Shown piece by piece: positions 1 to 7,845 of a stretch of DNA of 29,384 bases (the first letter of the stretch is position 1; every line of letters begins with the position of its first letter). The position numbers and the translations under genes were made by a program. This DNA comes from Hydrogenophaga sp. GTDB lineage: Bacteria; Pseudomonadota; Gammaproteobacteria; Burkholderiales; Burkholderiaceae_C. The notes under the pieces were generated by a model. It worked only from the letters and a program-made list of their open reading frames with translations. It did not search any database and had not been told where the DNA came from. Location of the stretch: positions 1 through 29,384 of the forward strand of contig JAJNQE010000063.1 in the NCBI GenBank assembly GCA_021154985.1, given 5' to 3'.

Positions 1-1386
1 GCCCGGCTCTTTGTGTTGGACACCAACGTGCTCCTGCACGACCCGATGAGCCTGTTCCGCTTTGAGGAACACGACATCTTCCTGCCCATGATCGTGCTTG
101 AAGAGCTCGATGGGCACAAAAAGGGCATGACCGAGGTGGCGCGCAACGGCCGCCAGACGAGCCGCACACTTGACGCCCTCGTGGCGCAACAGGGCGGGGA
201 CATGACCAAGGGCCTCAAGCTCTCGGCCACCGGTCACCACGGCGCGCGCGGCCTGCTCTTCTTCCAGACCGAGCCACTGGACAGCAACCTGCCGTCCAGC
301 CTGCCGCAAGGCAAGGCGGACAACCAGATCCTGGGCGTGGTGCATTCGCTGCGCCAACGCCACCCCGAGCGCGAAGTGATCCTGGTGTCCAAAGACATCA
401 ACATGCGCGTGAAGGCGCGAGCACTGGGCCTGGCTGCCGAGGACTACCAGAACGACAAAACACTGGACGACGGCGAACTGCTGTACGCCGGTGCGCTCGC
501 GTTGCCGCAAGATTTCTGGACGCGCCAGAGCAAAACCATCGAGAGCTGGCAGAGCGGCAGCCACACGTTCTACCGCGTGAGCGGTCCGGCGGTGGGTCAG
601 TTCTACATCAACCAGTTTGTCTACTTCGAAGCGCCGGGCGAGCCATCGCTGTATGCCCGCGTGACCGAAATCCGCGACAAGACGGCAGTGCTCAAGACCC
701 TGAAGGACTACACCCACCTGAAGAACGCGGTGTGGGGCGTGACCAGCCGCAACCGCGAGCAGAACTTCGCGCTCAACCTGCTGATGGACCCGGAGATCGA
801 CTTCGTGACCTTGGCTGGCACGGCAGGCACCGGCAAGACGCTGATGGCACTGGCCAGCGGTCTCACCCAAGTGCTGGATGACCGCCGCTACACCGAGATC
901 ATCATGACGCGCGCCACCGTGAGCGTGGGTGAAGACATCGGTTTTCTGCCCGGCACCGAAGAAGAAAAGATGGGGCCTTGGATGGGAGCGCTCGACGACA
1001 ACCTGGAGTTCCTGGCCAAGGGCGATGGCGGCAATGCCGGCGAATGGGGCCGCGCGGCCACCAACGAACTCATCCGCAGCCGCATCAAGGTCAAGAGCAT
1101 GAACTTCATGCGCGGTCGCACCTTCATGAACAAGTACGTGATCATCGACGAGGCTCAAAACTTGACGCCCAAGCAGATGAAGACGCTGATCACGCGCGCG
1201 GGCCCGGGCACCAAGATCATCTGCATGGGCAACCTCGCGCAGATCGACACGCCTTACCTGACCGAAGGCTCGTCGGGTCTGACGTTTGCGGTGGACCGCT
1301 TCAAGGGCTGGCCGCACGGCGGTCACATCACGCTGGCGCGTGGTGAGCGCTCGCGGCTGGCCGATTTTGCTTCGGAAGTTCTCTGA
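1..1386 (+). CDS. PIN domain-PhoH family ATPase (5' end outside window)
   Basis: The reading frame is open from base 1, and the upstream residues ARLF precede LDTNVLLHD, so the true start lies before the window; the GTG at 13 is only the first possible start inside it. The N-terminal part is a PIN (VapC/PilT-like) RNase fold with its acidic residues in LDTNVL, VLEELDG, KADNQIL and VSKDINMR. The C-terminal part is a PhoH P-loop ATPase: Walker A GTAGTGKT (lysine codon at 835-837) and Walker B VIIDEAQN. This two-domain form (PhoH2/YlaK type) is known as an ATP-dependent RNA helicase/RNase, so a role in RNA turnover is inferred. It ends at a perfect hairpin and converges on dnaB. Only a short N-terminal stretch appears to be missing. 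Confidence 0.93.
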   Translation, partial: ARLFVLDTNVLLHDPMSLFRFEEHDIFLPMIVLEELDGHKKGMTEVARNGRQTSRTLDALVAQQGGDMTKGLKLSATGHHGARGLLFFQTEPLDSNLPSSLPQGKADNQILGVVHSLRQRHPEREVILVSKDINMRVKARALGLAAEDYQNDKTLDDGELLYAGALALPQDFWTRQSKTIESWQSGSHTFYRVSGPAVGQFYINQFVYFEAPGEPSLYARVTEIRDKTAVLKTLKDYTHLKNAVWGVTSRNREQNFALNLLMDPEIDFVTLAGTAGTGKTLMALASGLTQVLDDRRYTEIIMTRATVSVGEDIGFLPGTEEEKMGPWMGALDDNLEFLAKGDGGNAGEWGRAATNELIRSRIKVKSMNFMRGRTFMNKYVIIDEAQNLTPKQMKTLITRAGPGTKIICMGNLAQIDTPYLTEGSSGLTFAVDRFKGWPHGGHITLARGERSRLADFASEVL

Positions 1387-1404
1387 GCCCGAGGTTCAAA
1401 ACGC

Positions 1405-1440
1405 CAACAAAAAACCCGGCCTTGGCCGGGTTTTTTGTTG
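1405..1440. terminator. Perfect bidirectional terminator between phoH and dnaB
   Basis: A 17-base arm (1405-1421) is followed by two bases (TT) and an exact reverse complement (1424-1440). The GC core CCCGGCC/GGCCGGG is flanked by A6 on the left and T6 on the right, so a U-tract follows the hairpin on either strand. It lies between two convergent genes and should stop transcription from both. Confidence 0.93.
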
Positions 1441-1452
1441 GGCGCAGGGGAC

Positions 1453-2874
1453 TCAGAAGTCGCCACCGCCGGCAAGGCTCTCGAAACGCGTGAGCATGTT
1501 CAGGAACGCCAGTTTCACGGTTCCCGTGGGACCGTTTCGCTGCTTGCCGATGATGATCTCGGCCACACCCGGTTCCTTGCAAGCGTCCTTGGTGTAGTAC
1601 TCGTCGCGGTAGATGAACATGATGATGTCAGCGTCCTGCTCGATGGCGCCGGATTCGCGCAGGTCGCTCATCATCGGGCGCTTGTCGGTGCGAGTTTCGA
1701 CGCTGCGGTTGAGCTGCGAAAGCGCGATCACCGGGCACTGCAGTTCCTTGGCCAGCATCTTCAGACCCCGCGAAATCTCACCCAGCTCGGACGCGCGGTT
1801 GTCCCCGTCGCCGCCGCTGCCGCTCATGAGCTGCAGATAGTCGACCACGATCAGGCCGAGCTTGCCGCACTGGCGCGAGAGGCGCCGGGCGTTCGCGCGC
1901 AAGACGCTGGCGGTGAGACCAGGCGTTTCATCGATGTGCAGCGACACATTGCGCAGCTTCTCGATGGCCTCGGTCAGGCGCGGCCACTCGTCGTCGGTGA
2001 GCTTGCCGTTGCGCAGGTGGGACTGATTGATGCGGCCAATCGAACCGACGATACGCACCGCCAGCTGCGAGGCTCCCATTTCCATGGAAAACACCGCCAC
2101 AGGCAGGCCTTCGTTGAGCGCCACGTGTTCGGCGATGTTGATCGCGAATGCGGTCTTGCCCATGGAAGGGCGCGCGGCCAGCACCACCAGATCACCGGCC
2201 TGCAGGCCCGAGGTCATGCGGTCCAGATCGACAAAGCCGGTGGGCACGCCGGTGATGTCGTTGGGGTTGTCGGCCATCTCCTGCACCCGGTCGAGCAGGT
2301 CAACGACCAGCGTGTCCATGCCCTGAAAACCTTCTTTCATCCGCGAGCCTTCTTCGCCGATGTTGAAGATTTTTTGCTCGGCCTCGTCGAGGATTTTTTC
2401 AACTGCCTTGCCCTGTGTGTTGAAGGCAGCGGTGGCAATTTCATCGCTGGCGGCCACCAGTTTGCGCAGAATGGCGCGCTCGCGCACGATCTCGGCGTAA
2501 CGGCGGATGTTGGCCGCACTCGGCACGTATTGCGCGAGCGAGTTCAGGTAAGCCAAGCCACCCGCCTCCTCGGCCTTGCCAAGGTTCTGAAGGTGCTCGA
2601 ACACGGTCACCACGTCGGCCGGCTTGCTCGCATTGACCATCGTGGCGATGGCCGAGTACGTCAGGCGGTGCTCGTAGCGGTAAAAGTCGGAGTCGTTGAC
2701 GAGGTCCGCCACCCGGTCCCAGGCTCCGTTGTCGAGCAACAAACCGCCGAGCACGCTGGACTCGGCCTCGATGGAATGGGGGGGAACACGCAGTTGGGCG
2801 ACCTGTCGGTCGGCGCCACCTTCGTCCAGGCCGGCATCAAACGAGGAAAAGGAGCTGGAAAAAACGGCGGACAT
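1453..2874 (-). CDS. dnaB: Replicative DNA helicase DnaB
   Basis: This is the hexameric 5'-3' helicase that unwinds DNA at the replication fork and interacts with DnaG primase. The 473-residue product has the normal family length. The N-terminal domain begins at PPHSIEAESSVLGGLLLD, followed by a linker and a RecA-like C-terminal domain with Walker A ARPSMGKT, Walker B LIVVDYLQLM, and the conserved segments FSMEM and LSQLNRSVE. The ATG at 2874 is chosen because the protein then starts like relatives; no convincing ribosome binding site precedes it. It lies downstream of rplI on the same strand, a common arrangement, but a terminator at 3011-3041 separates them, so it probably has its own promoter in the 2875-3010 leader. 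Confidence 0.97.
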   Translation of the reverse strand: MSAVFSSSFSSFDAGLDEGGADRQVAQLRVPPHSIEAESSVLGGLLLDNGAWDRVADLVNDSDFYRYEHRLTYSAIATMVNASKPADVVTVFEHLQNLGKAEEAGGLAYLNSLAQYVPSAANIRRYAEIVRERAILRKLVAASDEIATAAFNTQGKAVEKILDEAEQKIFNIGEEGSRMKEGFQGMDTLVVDLLDRVQEMADNPNDITGVPTGFVDLDRMTSGLQAGDLVVLAARPSMGKTAFAINIAEHVALNEGLPVAVFSMEMGASQLAVRIVGSIGRINQSHLRNGKLTDDEWPRLTEAIEKLRNVSLHIDETPGLTASVLRANARRLSRQCGKLGLIVVDYLQLMSGSGGDGDNRASELGEISRGLKMLAKELQCPVIALSQLNRSVETRTDKRPMMSDLRESGAIEQDADIIMFIYRDEYYTKDACKEPGVAEIIIGKQRNGPTGTVKLAFLNMLTRFESLAGGGDF

Positions 2875-3010
2875 CGGCGTGAAAAAAGTAAAGGGTCATG
2901 GTACGCGCTGACCCCTTGAAAGTCATGGGACAAGCCTGTGGACAAGTCCGGTAAAAGTGGTGGACGACGGACGGCCCCAGCGCGCCGGGAGCCCCAAGCT
3001 CACCACAAGT

Positions 3011-3041
3011 AAAAAAGCCGCGGCCCGAGGGGCTGCGGCTT
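3011..3041 (-). terminator. Rho-independent terminator after rplI
   Basis: The arms 3015-3026 and 3030-3041 form a 12-base stem with one G-T pair and a three-base loop. The A-run at 3011-3016 reads as a T-run on the minus strand directly after the hairpin. It ends the rpsF-priB-rpsR-rplI unit before dnaB. Confidence 0.85.
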
Positions 3042-3086
3042 CGGGGCTGGACGCTTGCGCGTCCGCCACAGGTGAAGCGGTGAAGC

Positions 3087-3539
3087 TCAGGCGGTTTCGC
3101 CGAGCACCGTCACGTTGACGTCGACCGTCACGTCGGTGTGCAGGTTCACGCTCACCGTGTAGTCGCCCACGTTCTTCAGGGGGCCGTTGGGCATGCGGAC
3201 TTGCGCCTTCGCAACCTTGAAACCTTGCTTGTTCAGCTCTTCGGACACGTCGTGGTTGGTGACGGAGCCGAACAGGCGACCGTCAACACCGGCCTTTTGC
3301 GACAGCTTGACCGTCACAGCGGCGAGCTTCTCACCCAAAGCCTGGGCTTCAGCGTGTTTGGCAGCGGCCACTTTTTCGAGTTCGACGCGACGTGCTTCGA
3401 ATTCGGCGATGGCGTTTTGCGTGGCACGGCGGGCGCGGCCGGATGGGATCAGGAAGTTGCGGGCGTAGCCGTCCTTGACCTTGACCACATCGCCGAGGGC
3501 GCCGAGATTGACAACTTTGTCGAGCAGGATGATTTGCAT
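3087..3539 (-). CDS. rplI: 50S ribosomal protein bL9
   Basis: This large-subunit ribosomal protein binds 23S rRNA. The 150-residue product has the usual length. The N-terminal rRNA-binding domain begins MQIILLDKVVNLG with the hallmark G-D-V-V-K-V-K-D-G-Y-A-R-N-F-L-I-P, followed by the long charged connecting helix (about 45-75) and the C-terminal domain (LFGSVTNHDV). A purine-rich AGAGAG precedes the ATG. It is the last gene of the rpsF-priB-rpsR-rplI operon, 12 bases after rpsR, and ends before a terminator. Confidence 0.98.
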   Translation of the reverse strand: MQIILLDKVVNLGALGDVVKVKDGYARNFLIPSGRARRATQNAIAEFEARRVELEKVAAAKHAEAQALGEKLAAVTVKLSQKAGVDGRLFGSVTNHDVSEELNKQGFKVAKAQVRMPNGPLKNVGDYTVSVNLHTDVTVDVNVTVLGETA

Positions 3540-3551
3540 GTCAGGCTCTCT

Positions 3552-3833
3552 TTAGACGCGGTGCTGGTCGCTGTAAGGCAACATGCCGAGGAAGCGCGCG
3601 CGCTTGATGGCGGTGTTGACCTGACGCTGGTAGAAGGCACGCGTGCCGGTCAGGCGCGCGGGAATGATCTTGCCGTTCTCGGCGATGAAATCGCGCAGGA
3701 CATCCACGTCCTTGTAGTCGACTTCTTCGACGTTGGCCACGGTGAAGCGGCAGAAGCGCTTGCGCTTGAACAGCAGCGATTGGGTGTTGCGCTTGGGGCG
3801 CTTGTCTTTGTTGAAACGTTTGGGTGACGCCAT
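3552..3833 (-). CDS. rpsR: 30S ribosomal protein bS18
   Basis: This small-subunit protein binds 16S rRNA together with bS6. The product has 93 residues with the basic N-terminus (KRFNKDKRPKRN), the core FCRFTVANVEEVDYKDVDVL, and the conserved stretch ending TAIKRARFLGMLPY. GGAAGG precedes the ATG at 3833. It lies 11 bases after priB in the order rpsF-priB-rpsR-rplI. Confidence 0.98.
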   Translation of the reverse strand: MASPKRFNKDKRPKRNTQSLLFKRKRFCRFTVANVEEVDYKDVDVLRDFIAENGKIIPARLTGTRAFYQRQVNTAIKRARFLGMLPYSDQHRV

Positions 3834-3844
3834 GATGGGCCTTC

Positions 3845-4132
3845 CTATGTTTTGCTGAAATCTTGGATGTGGAACACCACGCCTTTGCCATTGCGCGCGT
3901 TGGTCAAAAAGCCGTGAAACTCACAAACCGAATCGAGTCCCTGTCGGGAGAGGATTTCGGCGTGCGACCCGAAGGCGATGGCCCTGAGTTGCAGTTTCAC
4001 TTGCCTGGGGGTGTCCAGTTCGACGATCTGTGACTCGTGTTCGAGCACGAGGTTGACAGCCGGTATGCCCGCCGGTGTGTATCGCAGGCTTTGTACCTGC
4101 ACCACCACAGCCGACAGTTGTGTCTGGTTCAC
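3845..4132 (-). CDS. priB: Primosomal replication protein N (PriB)
   Basis: PriB is a single-stranded-DNA-binding OB-fold protein that links PriA and DnaT in replication restart. The 95-residue product shows the SSB-like OB pattern, with LEHESQIVE, IAFGSHAEIL and the ending GFLTNARNGKGVVFHIQDF. Its place between rpsF and rpsR is the typical one and confirms identity. The start must be the GTG at 4132, because an in-frame TAA lies only four codons upstream. The only ribosome-binding-like sequence, AAAGG, directly abuts that GTG, so initiation may depend on coupling to rpsF, which ends 26 bases upstream. Confidence 0.93.
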   Translation of the reverse strand: MNQTQLSAVVVQVQSLRYTPAGIPAVNLVLEHESQIVELDTPRQVKLQLRAIAFGSHAEILSRQGLDSVCEFHGFLTNARNGKGVVFHIQDFSKT

Positions 4133-4158
4133 CCTTTGACGTTAACGCGCACCGGGCA

Positions 4159-4557
4159 TCAAGCCTGGGCCTGTTCCTGCGGTTGGTGCTGCTGGGTGCG
4201 CTGCTCGGGCTGCTGAAGCTTGCGGGCTTCTTCGCGCTCGACCGACTTCATCATGGACGAAGGACCGGTATCGGCTTTTTTGCGCAACACGGTGAGGTGG
4301 CGCAGCACGGCGTCGTTGAACTTGAAGGCGTGCTCCAGTTCGGCCATCACGGCCTGATCGGCCTCGATGTTGACGCACAGGTAGTGGGCCTTGGACAGCT
4401 TGTTGATCTGGTAAGCCATCTGGCGACGACCCCAGTCTTCAACGCGGTGAATCTTGCCGCCGCCGGCGGTGATCATGCCCTTGTAGCGCTCCAGCATGGC
4501 TGGAACCTGTTCGCTTTGATCCGGATGGATCAGCAAAACGATTTCGTAATGACGCAT
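4159..4557 (-). CDS. rpsF: 30S ribosomal protein bS6
   Basis: bS6 forms a heterodimer with bS18 on the small-subunit platform. The start is the ATG at 4557, which begins MRHYEIVLLIHPDQSEQ and follows AAGGAGAG at good spacing; upstream in-frame codons give an unconserved extension. The 132-residue product has the ferredoxin-like bS6 core through about residue 95 (HRVEDWGRRQMAYQINK, LEHAFKFNDAVLRHL) and a Gln/Glu-rich tail typical of betaproteobacterial bS6. It is the first gene of rpsF-priB-rpsR-rplI. Confidence 0.97.
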   Translation of the reverse strand: MRHYEIVLLIHPDQSEQVPAMLERYKGMITAGGGKIHRVEDWGRRQMAYQINKLSKAHYLCVNIEADQAVMAELEHAFKFNDAVLRHLTVLRKKADTGPSSMMKSVEREEARKLQQPEQRTQQHQPQEQAQA

Positions 4558-4656
4558 GGACTCTCCTTGTGGATTCGCCCACCTGCACAGGCGGGCTTGG
4601 GTTGGAGCTGCCCCCAGCGTCAGATGGGGTGCAGCAAGGCAAGCCCATGATTCTAG

Positions 4657-4725
4657 CAAAAAACCCGGCCAGTCGCGAAACTGGCCGGGTTCGTGGGCTC
4701 ACCGGCCGCCAAGGCGGCCGGTGAG
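4657..4725 (-). terminator. Tandem hairpin terminator after the first large symporter
   Basis: Reading on the minus strand, a perfect 13-base stem with a two-base loop (4698-4710 pairing with 4713-4725) comes first, then an 11-base stem (4681-4691 with 4662-4672) with an eight-base loop. A run of Ts (A-run at 4658-4663 on the plus strand) follows the second hairpin. The second is a classic Rho-independent terminator; the first has no U-tract and may protect the mRNA 3' end. Confidence 0.85.
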
Positions 4726-4746
4726 CGGGGTTGACTGCGAGTGAAC

Positions 4747-6858
4747 TCAGTTCATGCGCAGGCTGGGGTAGCGCACGTGCTCCACCAGCTGCTGCACCTT
4801 GCGGCTCGGGGCCGGGGTCACCAGACTCAGGAGGATGATCACGGCGAAGCCGACCGGCACGCCGAACACGCCGGCCGAGATCGGCTGGATGCCGAACCAC
4901 AGCTCCACGGGCGAGGTCACGCCGAAGATGCCGCGCATCCAGGGCTGGGTGGTCACCATGTAATAGAAGGTGATGCCCAGACCGGCGACCATGCCGATGG
5001 AGGCGGCAATGCCGGTGGCGCGCTTCCAGAAGATGCCCAACACCAGCGCCGGGAAGAACGCCGCCGCTGCGAACGAGAACGCCGCCGACACCAGGAACAG
5101 GATGTCCGCCGGTTTCTGCGCCGCCACGTAGGCCGCTGCCAACGCCACGATCAGCAGCAACATCTTGGAGATGGTGACGCGGCGTGCCGTGGAAGCGTTG
5201 GGGTCGATCATCTTGTAGTACAGATCGTGCGACAGCGCGTTGGCAATCGTCAGCAGCAGGCCGTCCGCCGTGGACAGAGCAGCGGCCAGGCCACCAGCGG
5301 CCACCAGGCCCGAGATCACGTACGGCAGACCACCGATTTCAGCGGTTGCCAGCACGATGATGTCGCCACCGATCGTCATCTCGTTGAGCTGCAGGATGCC
5401 GTCCTTGTTGATGTCGGTGATCGACATCAGCGAAGGATCCACCTTGTTCCACGAGGCCACCCAGGCGGGCAACTGGTCGATCGGGGTTCCGATCAGCACG
5501 TGGAACACCTCGTATTTCACCAGCACGGCCAGCGCCGGCGCGGTGAAGTACAGCAGGAAGATGAAGAACAGCGACCACGTCACCGACTCACGGGCCTCCC
5601 GCACGCTGGGCACCGTGTAGTAGCGCATCAGGATGTGCGGCAACGCGGCGGTACCGATCATCAGGCAGAAGATCAGCGCCAGGAAGTTGCGACGCGAGGT
5701 GTCGTAGGTCTCGACAGCCTTCGCATCCCCGTTGGGGTCACCCGCGTACTGTTGCGCGTGGGGCGGCATGCCATTGAGCGGTCGTGCCTTGGTGTCGGCA
5801 GCGGCTTTGGCGCGCGTCCAGGCGGCCTTGGCTGCGGCTTCGTCCTTGGGCAGATCGGCGATGGCTTTCTCTGCAGCGGAGATCTCGCTCGATGGCGCAT
5901 TGGCTGCGCGCAACTGGGCCAGCTTGGCTTCGGCTGCGGCCTTGTCGGCGGCCAGCGCAGCAGCAGGGTCCTTGAGCTTCTCGGCCAGCGCGGCAGAACG
6001 CTGCTTGAAGATCTCGCGCACCTCCAGCTCCTTCGGATCGGCTGCGAGCAGCTTCTCCTTGGCCGTGACCTTCTCCAGCTGGAAACCGTAGATGGCCTGC
6101 GGCACGGGCATGCTGGTCTGCTTCACCGAGAGCCACACCACCGGGATCATGTAAGCCACGATCAGGATGATGTATTGCGCCACCTGCGTCCAGGTCACTG
6201 CACGCATGCCGCCCAGGAACGAGCACACCAGAATGCCGCCCAGTCCGAGGAACACACCCAGCTCGAACGCCACACCGGTCAGGCGCGACGTGATCAGTCC
6301 CACGCCGTAGATCTGCGCCACCACATAGGTGAACGAGCACAGGATGGCGGCAAAGATGCCGATGAAACGCGGCAGGTTGCCGCCGTAGCGCTCACCCAGA
6401 AAGTCGGGAATCGTGAACTGGCCGAACTTGCGCAGGTAGGGCGCCAGGAACAGCGCCACCAGGCAGTAGCCGCCGGTCCATCCCATGATGAAGGCCAGAC
6501 CGCTGTAGCCAGTGAGGTAGAGCGTACCGGCCATGCCGATGAACGACGCGGCCGACATCCAGTCTGCGCCCGTGGCCATGCCGTTGTAGACCGCTGGAAC
6601 CCGTCGACCCGCCACGTAGTACTCGGCCGCGTCGGTGGTGCGGCTCATGATGCCGATGCCGGCATACAGGCCGATGGTGGCGAGCAGGAAGATGAAGCCG
6701 ATCCACTCGCGTGAAAGACCCATTTGCTCCAGCACCGCGAGCACAACGACGAAGGCAAAGAAGCCCCCGGTGTACCAGGTGTAGACCTTGTTGAGCTGCT
6801 GCTTGAAGGCCTTGTTGCCTTGGCCGCCGCCCGCTTGAGTTTCAAACATGCCTGCCAT
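4747..6858 (-). CDS. Sodium:solute symporter, large subunit (VC_2705-type SSS)
   Basis: This is an inner-membrane sodium/solute symporter of the SSS (SLC5) family, of the subgroup paired with a DUF4212 small subunit; a short-chain carboxylate such as acetate is the inferred substrate. Core motifs are GADWMSAASFIGMAG (about 97-111), YLRKFGQFTIPDFLGERYGG, GGMRAVTWTQVAQY, GTAALPHILMRYYTVP and AAGGLAAALSTADGLLLTIANALSHDL. It has 703 residues from the ATG at 6858, which GAGGAA precedes and which follows the small-subunit stop by 4 bases; an ATG at 6885 would overlap that gene. It is longer than ActP because of an Ala/Lys/Glu-rich helical insertion (about 262-388) and a loop with a canonical EF-hand sequence (482-493). 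Confidence 0.92.
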   Translation of the reverse strand: MAGMFETQAGGGQGNKAFKQQLNKVYTWYTGGFFAFVVVLAVLEQMGLSREWIGFIFLLATIGLYAGIGIMSRTTDAAEYYVAGRRVPAVYNGMATGADWMSAASFIGMAGTLYLTGYSGLAFIMGWTGGYCLVALFLAPYLRKFGQFTIPDFLGERYGGNLPRFIGIFAAILCSFTYVVAQIYGVGLITSRLTGVAFELGVFLGLGGILVCSFLGGMRAVTWTQVAQYIILIVAYMIPVVWLSVKQTSMPVPQAIYGFQLEKVTAKEKLLAADPKELEVREIFKQRSAALAEKLKDPAAALAADKAAAEAKLAQLRAANAPSSEISAAEKAIADLPKDEAAAKAAWTRAKAAADTKARPLNGMPPHAQQYAGDPNGDAKAVETYDTSRRNFLALIFCLMIGTAALPHILMRYYTVPSVREARESVTWSLFFIFLLYFTAPALAVLVKYEVFHVLIGTPIDQLPAWVASWNKVDPSLMSITDINKDGILQLNEMTIGGDIIVLATAEIGGLPYVISGLVAAGGLAAALSTADGLLLTIANALSHDLYYKMIDPNASTARRVTISKMLLLIVALAAAYVAAQKPADILFLVSAAFSFAAAAFFPALVLGIFWKRATGIAASIGMVAGLGITFYYMVTTQPWMRGIFGVTSPVELWFGIQPISAGVFGVPVGFAVIILLSLVTPAPSRKVQQLVEHVRYPSLRMN

Positions 6859-6862
6859 GGTG

Positions 6863-7123
6863 TTATTCCTCGGTCTCTTCAACACCGTGTTCGATGTCGA
6901 GTTTGTTCATGTACCAGGCGTAGTACCCAATGATCACGCAGTACACCACCAAGGCGCCTTGTGCACCCATCCAGAAGCTGAACGGCCAACCAAAGAAGTT
7001 GAAGCTCAGCTCACGTGCGAAGTAGCTCACCACAAACGTCACGACGAACCATATTGCAAGCAATATGGCGGTGATGTTGAGGTTTTTCCGCCAGTAACGG
7101 CGGTGCTTGTCAGTCAGTTCCAT
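6863..7123 (-). CDS. DUF4212 symporter small subunit
   Basis: This small inner-membrane partner of the large symporter matches the DUF4212 family (putative solute:sodium symporter small subunit). The ATG at 7123 is chosen because GGAGGT lies eight bases upstream; it gives 86 residues beginning MELTDKHRRYWRKN, the family signature. Two membrane helices follow (about 15-36 and 45-70) around the conserved FFGWPFSFWMGAQGALVVY. It is four bases from the large-subunit start, so the two are surely co-transcribed and probably translationally linked. The paralogue at 21311-21571 is also 86 residues. Confidence 0.92.
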   Translation of the reverse strand: MELTDKHRRYWRKNLNITAILLAIWFVVTFVVSYFARELSFNFFGWPFSFWMGAQGALVVYCVIIGYYAWYMNKLDIEHGVEETEE

Positions 7124-7269
7124 GCGATCGACCTCCATCAAGAACACCCTCTCGGGCACATCACGGACACCGCCCCAGTCCCCCGGGCAGCCTGCAACCC
7201 GTCCGCGTTTCTCGGAAGCCGGCTCCAACCGGCCTCCCCTTTTGGCAGCAGCGCAACCGCAGCGTGAAA

Positions 7270-7845
7270 TCAGGCCTGGGCTTGTTGCCCAAGACCGGTC
7301 TCACGCTCCAGCTGAGCAGCCACTTTGGGCTCGAACTTTCGGAGGTGGCGAATGATCTTCGCGGCCTCGTCAGGCTCTTGCCGGTCCACATGAACCCGGG
7401 CCAGCTGGTACCAGCCGTAGGGGCTCATTGGTTGCAGTTCGGTGTTCTTGCGCAGGGCCGTGACGGCTTCGTCGAAGCGGCGCTGGCGAATGAGACTCAG
7501 GGCCAGGCCGTACCAGGCCCGGTCGAGTTTGGGATCGATCTCGGTGGCGCGGCGGAAGGCGGCTTCTGCCTCTTCCAGCTGGCCCATCTCTTCGCTCAGG
7601 AAACCCAGGTTGAACCAAGGCGCAGAACGTTCGGGCTGAAGCTCCACCAGCCGCTGCAAGTCCTGCAGCGCCCCCCCTTTGTTGCCCTGTTCGGCCAGCA
7701 CGTGCGCACGGGTGGCCAGCGCATAGACGTCGGACGGGTCGGCCCGCAGCATGAAATCGAGCTGCTCAATCGCAGCCTCTCGCCGGCCGAGCACCAGCAG
7801 GCCGCGGACTTGCCAGCGCACAAACCAGTGGTTGATGGCATTCAT
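7270..7845 (-). CDS. Tetratricopeptide repeat protein
   Basis: This 191-residue protein is built almost wholly of TPR helix pairs, about five from residue 7 to 175, with consensus positions clear in APWFNLGFLSEEMGQLEEAEAAFRRA and RAWYGLALSLIRQRRFDEAVTALRK (split across adjacent repeats). There is no signal peptide or membrane segment, so it is probably a cytoplasmic protein-protein adaptor. The ATG at 7845 overlaps the stop of the upstream membrane-protein gene (ATGA), indicating translational coupling and a shared task. The DUF4212-symporter pair lies 146 bases downstream on the same strand, so it may belong to the same transcript. The partner is unknown. Confidence 0.85.
   Translation of the reverse strand: MNAINHWFVRWQVRGLLVLGRREAAIEQLDFMLRADPSDVYALATRAHVLAEQGNKGGALQDLQRLVELQPERSAPWFNLGFLSEEMGQLEEAEAAFRRATEIDPKLDRAWYGLALSLIRQRRFDEAVTALRKNTELQPMSPYGWYQLARVHVDRQEPDEAAKIIRHLRKFEPKVAAQLERETGLGQQAQA

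Noticed and set aside
1435..2919. 494-codon open frame on the plus strand opposite dnaB
   Set aside because: High third-position GC removes stops from the opposite strand. The translation has no family motifs and is rich in His, Arg and Gln, and dnaB on the other strand is certain.
4741..6714. 657-codon plus-strand frame opposite the first large symporter
   Set aside because: Same composition artefact: a His/Arg/Gln-rich translation with no hydrophobic core, while the minus strand encodes a full SSS protein with its ribosome binding site and partner.
7218..7233. GCCGG/CCGGC short hairpin as a terminator after the TPR gene
   Set aside because: Only a five-base stem with no proper T-run; it does not support separating the TPR gene from the DUF4212 pair.
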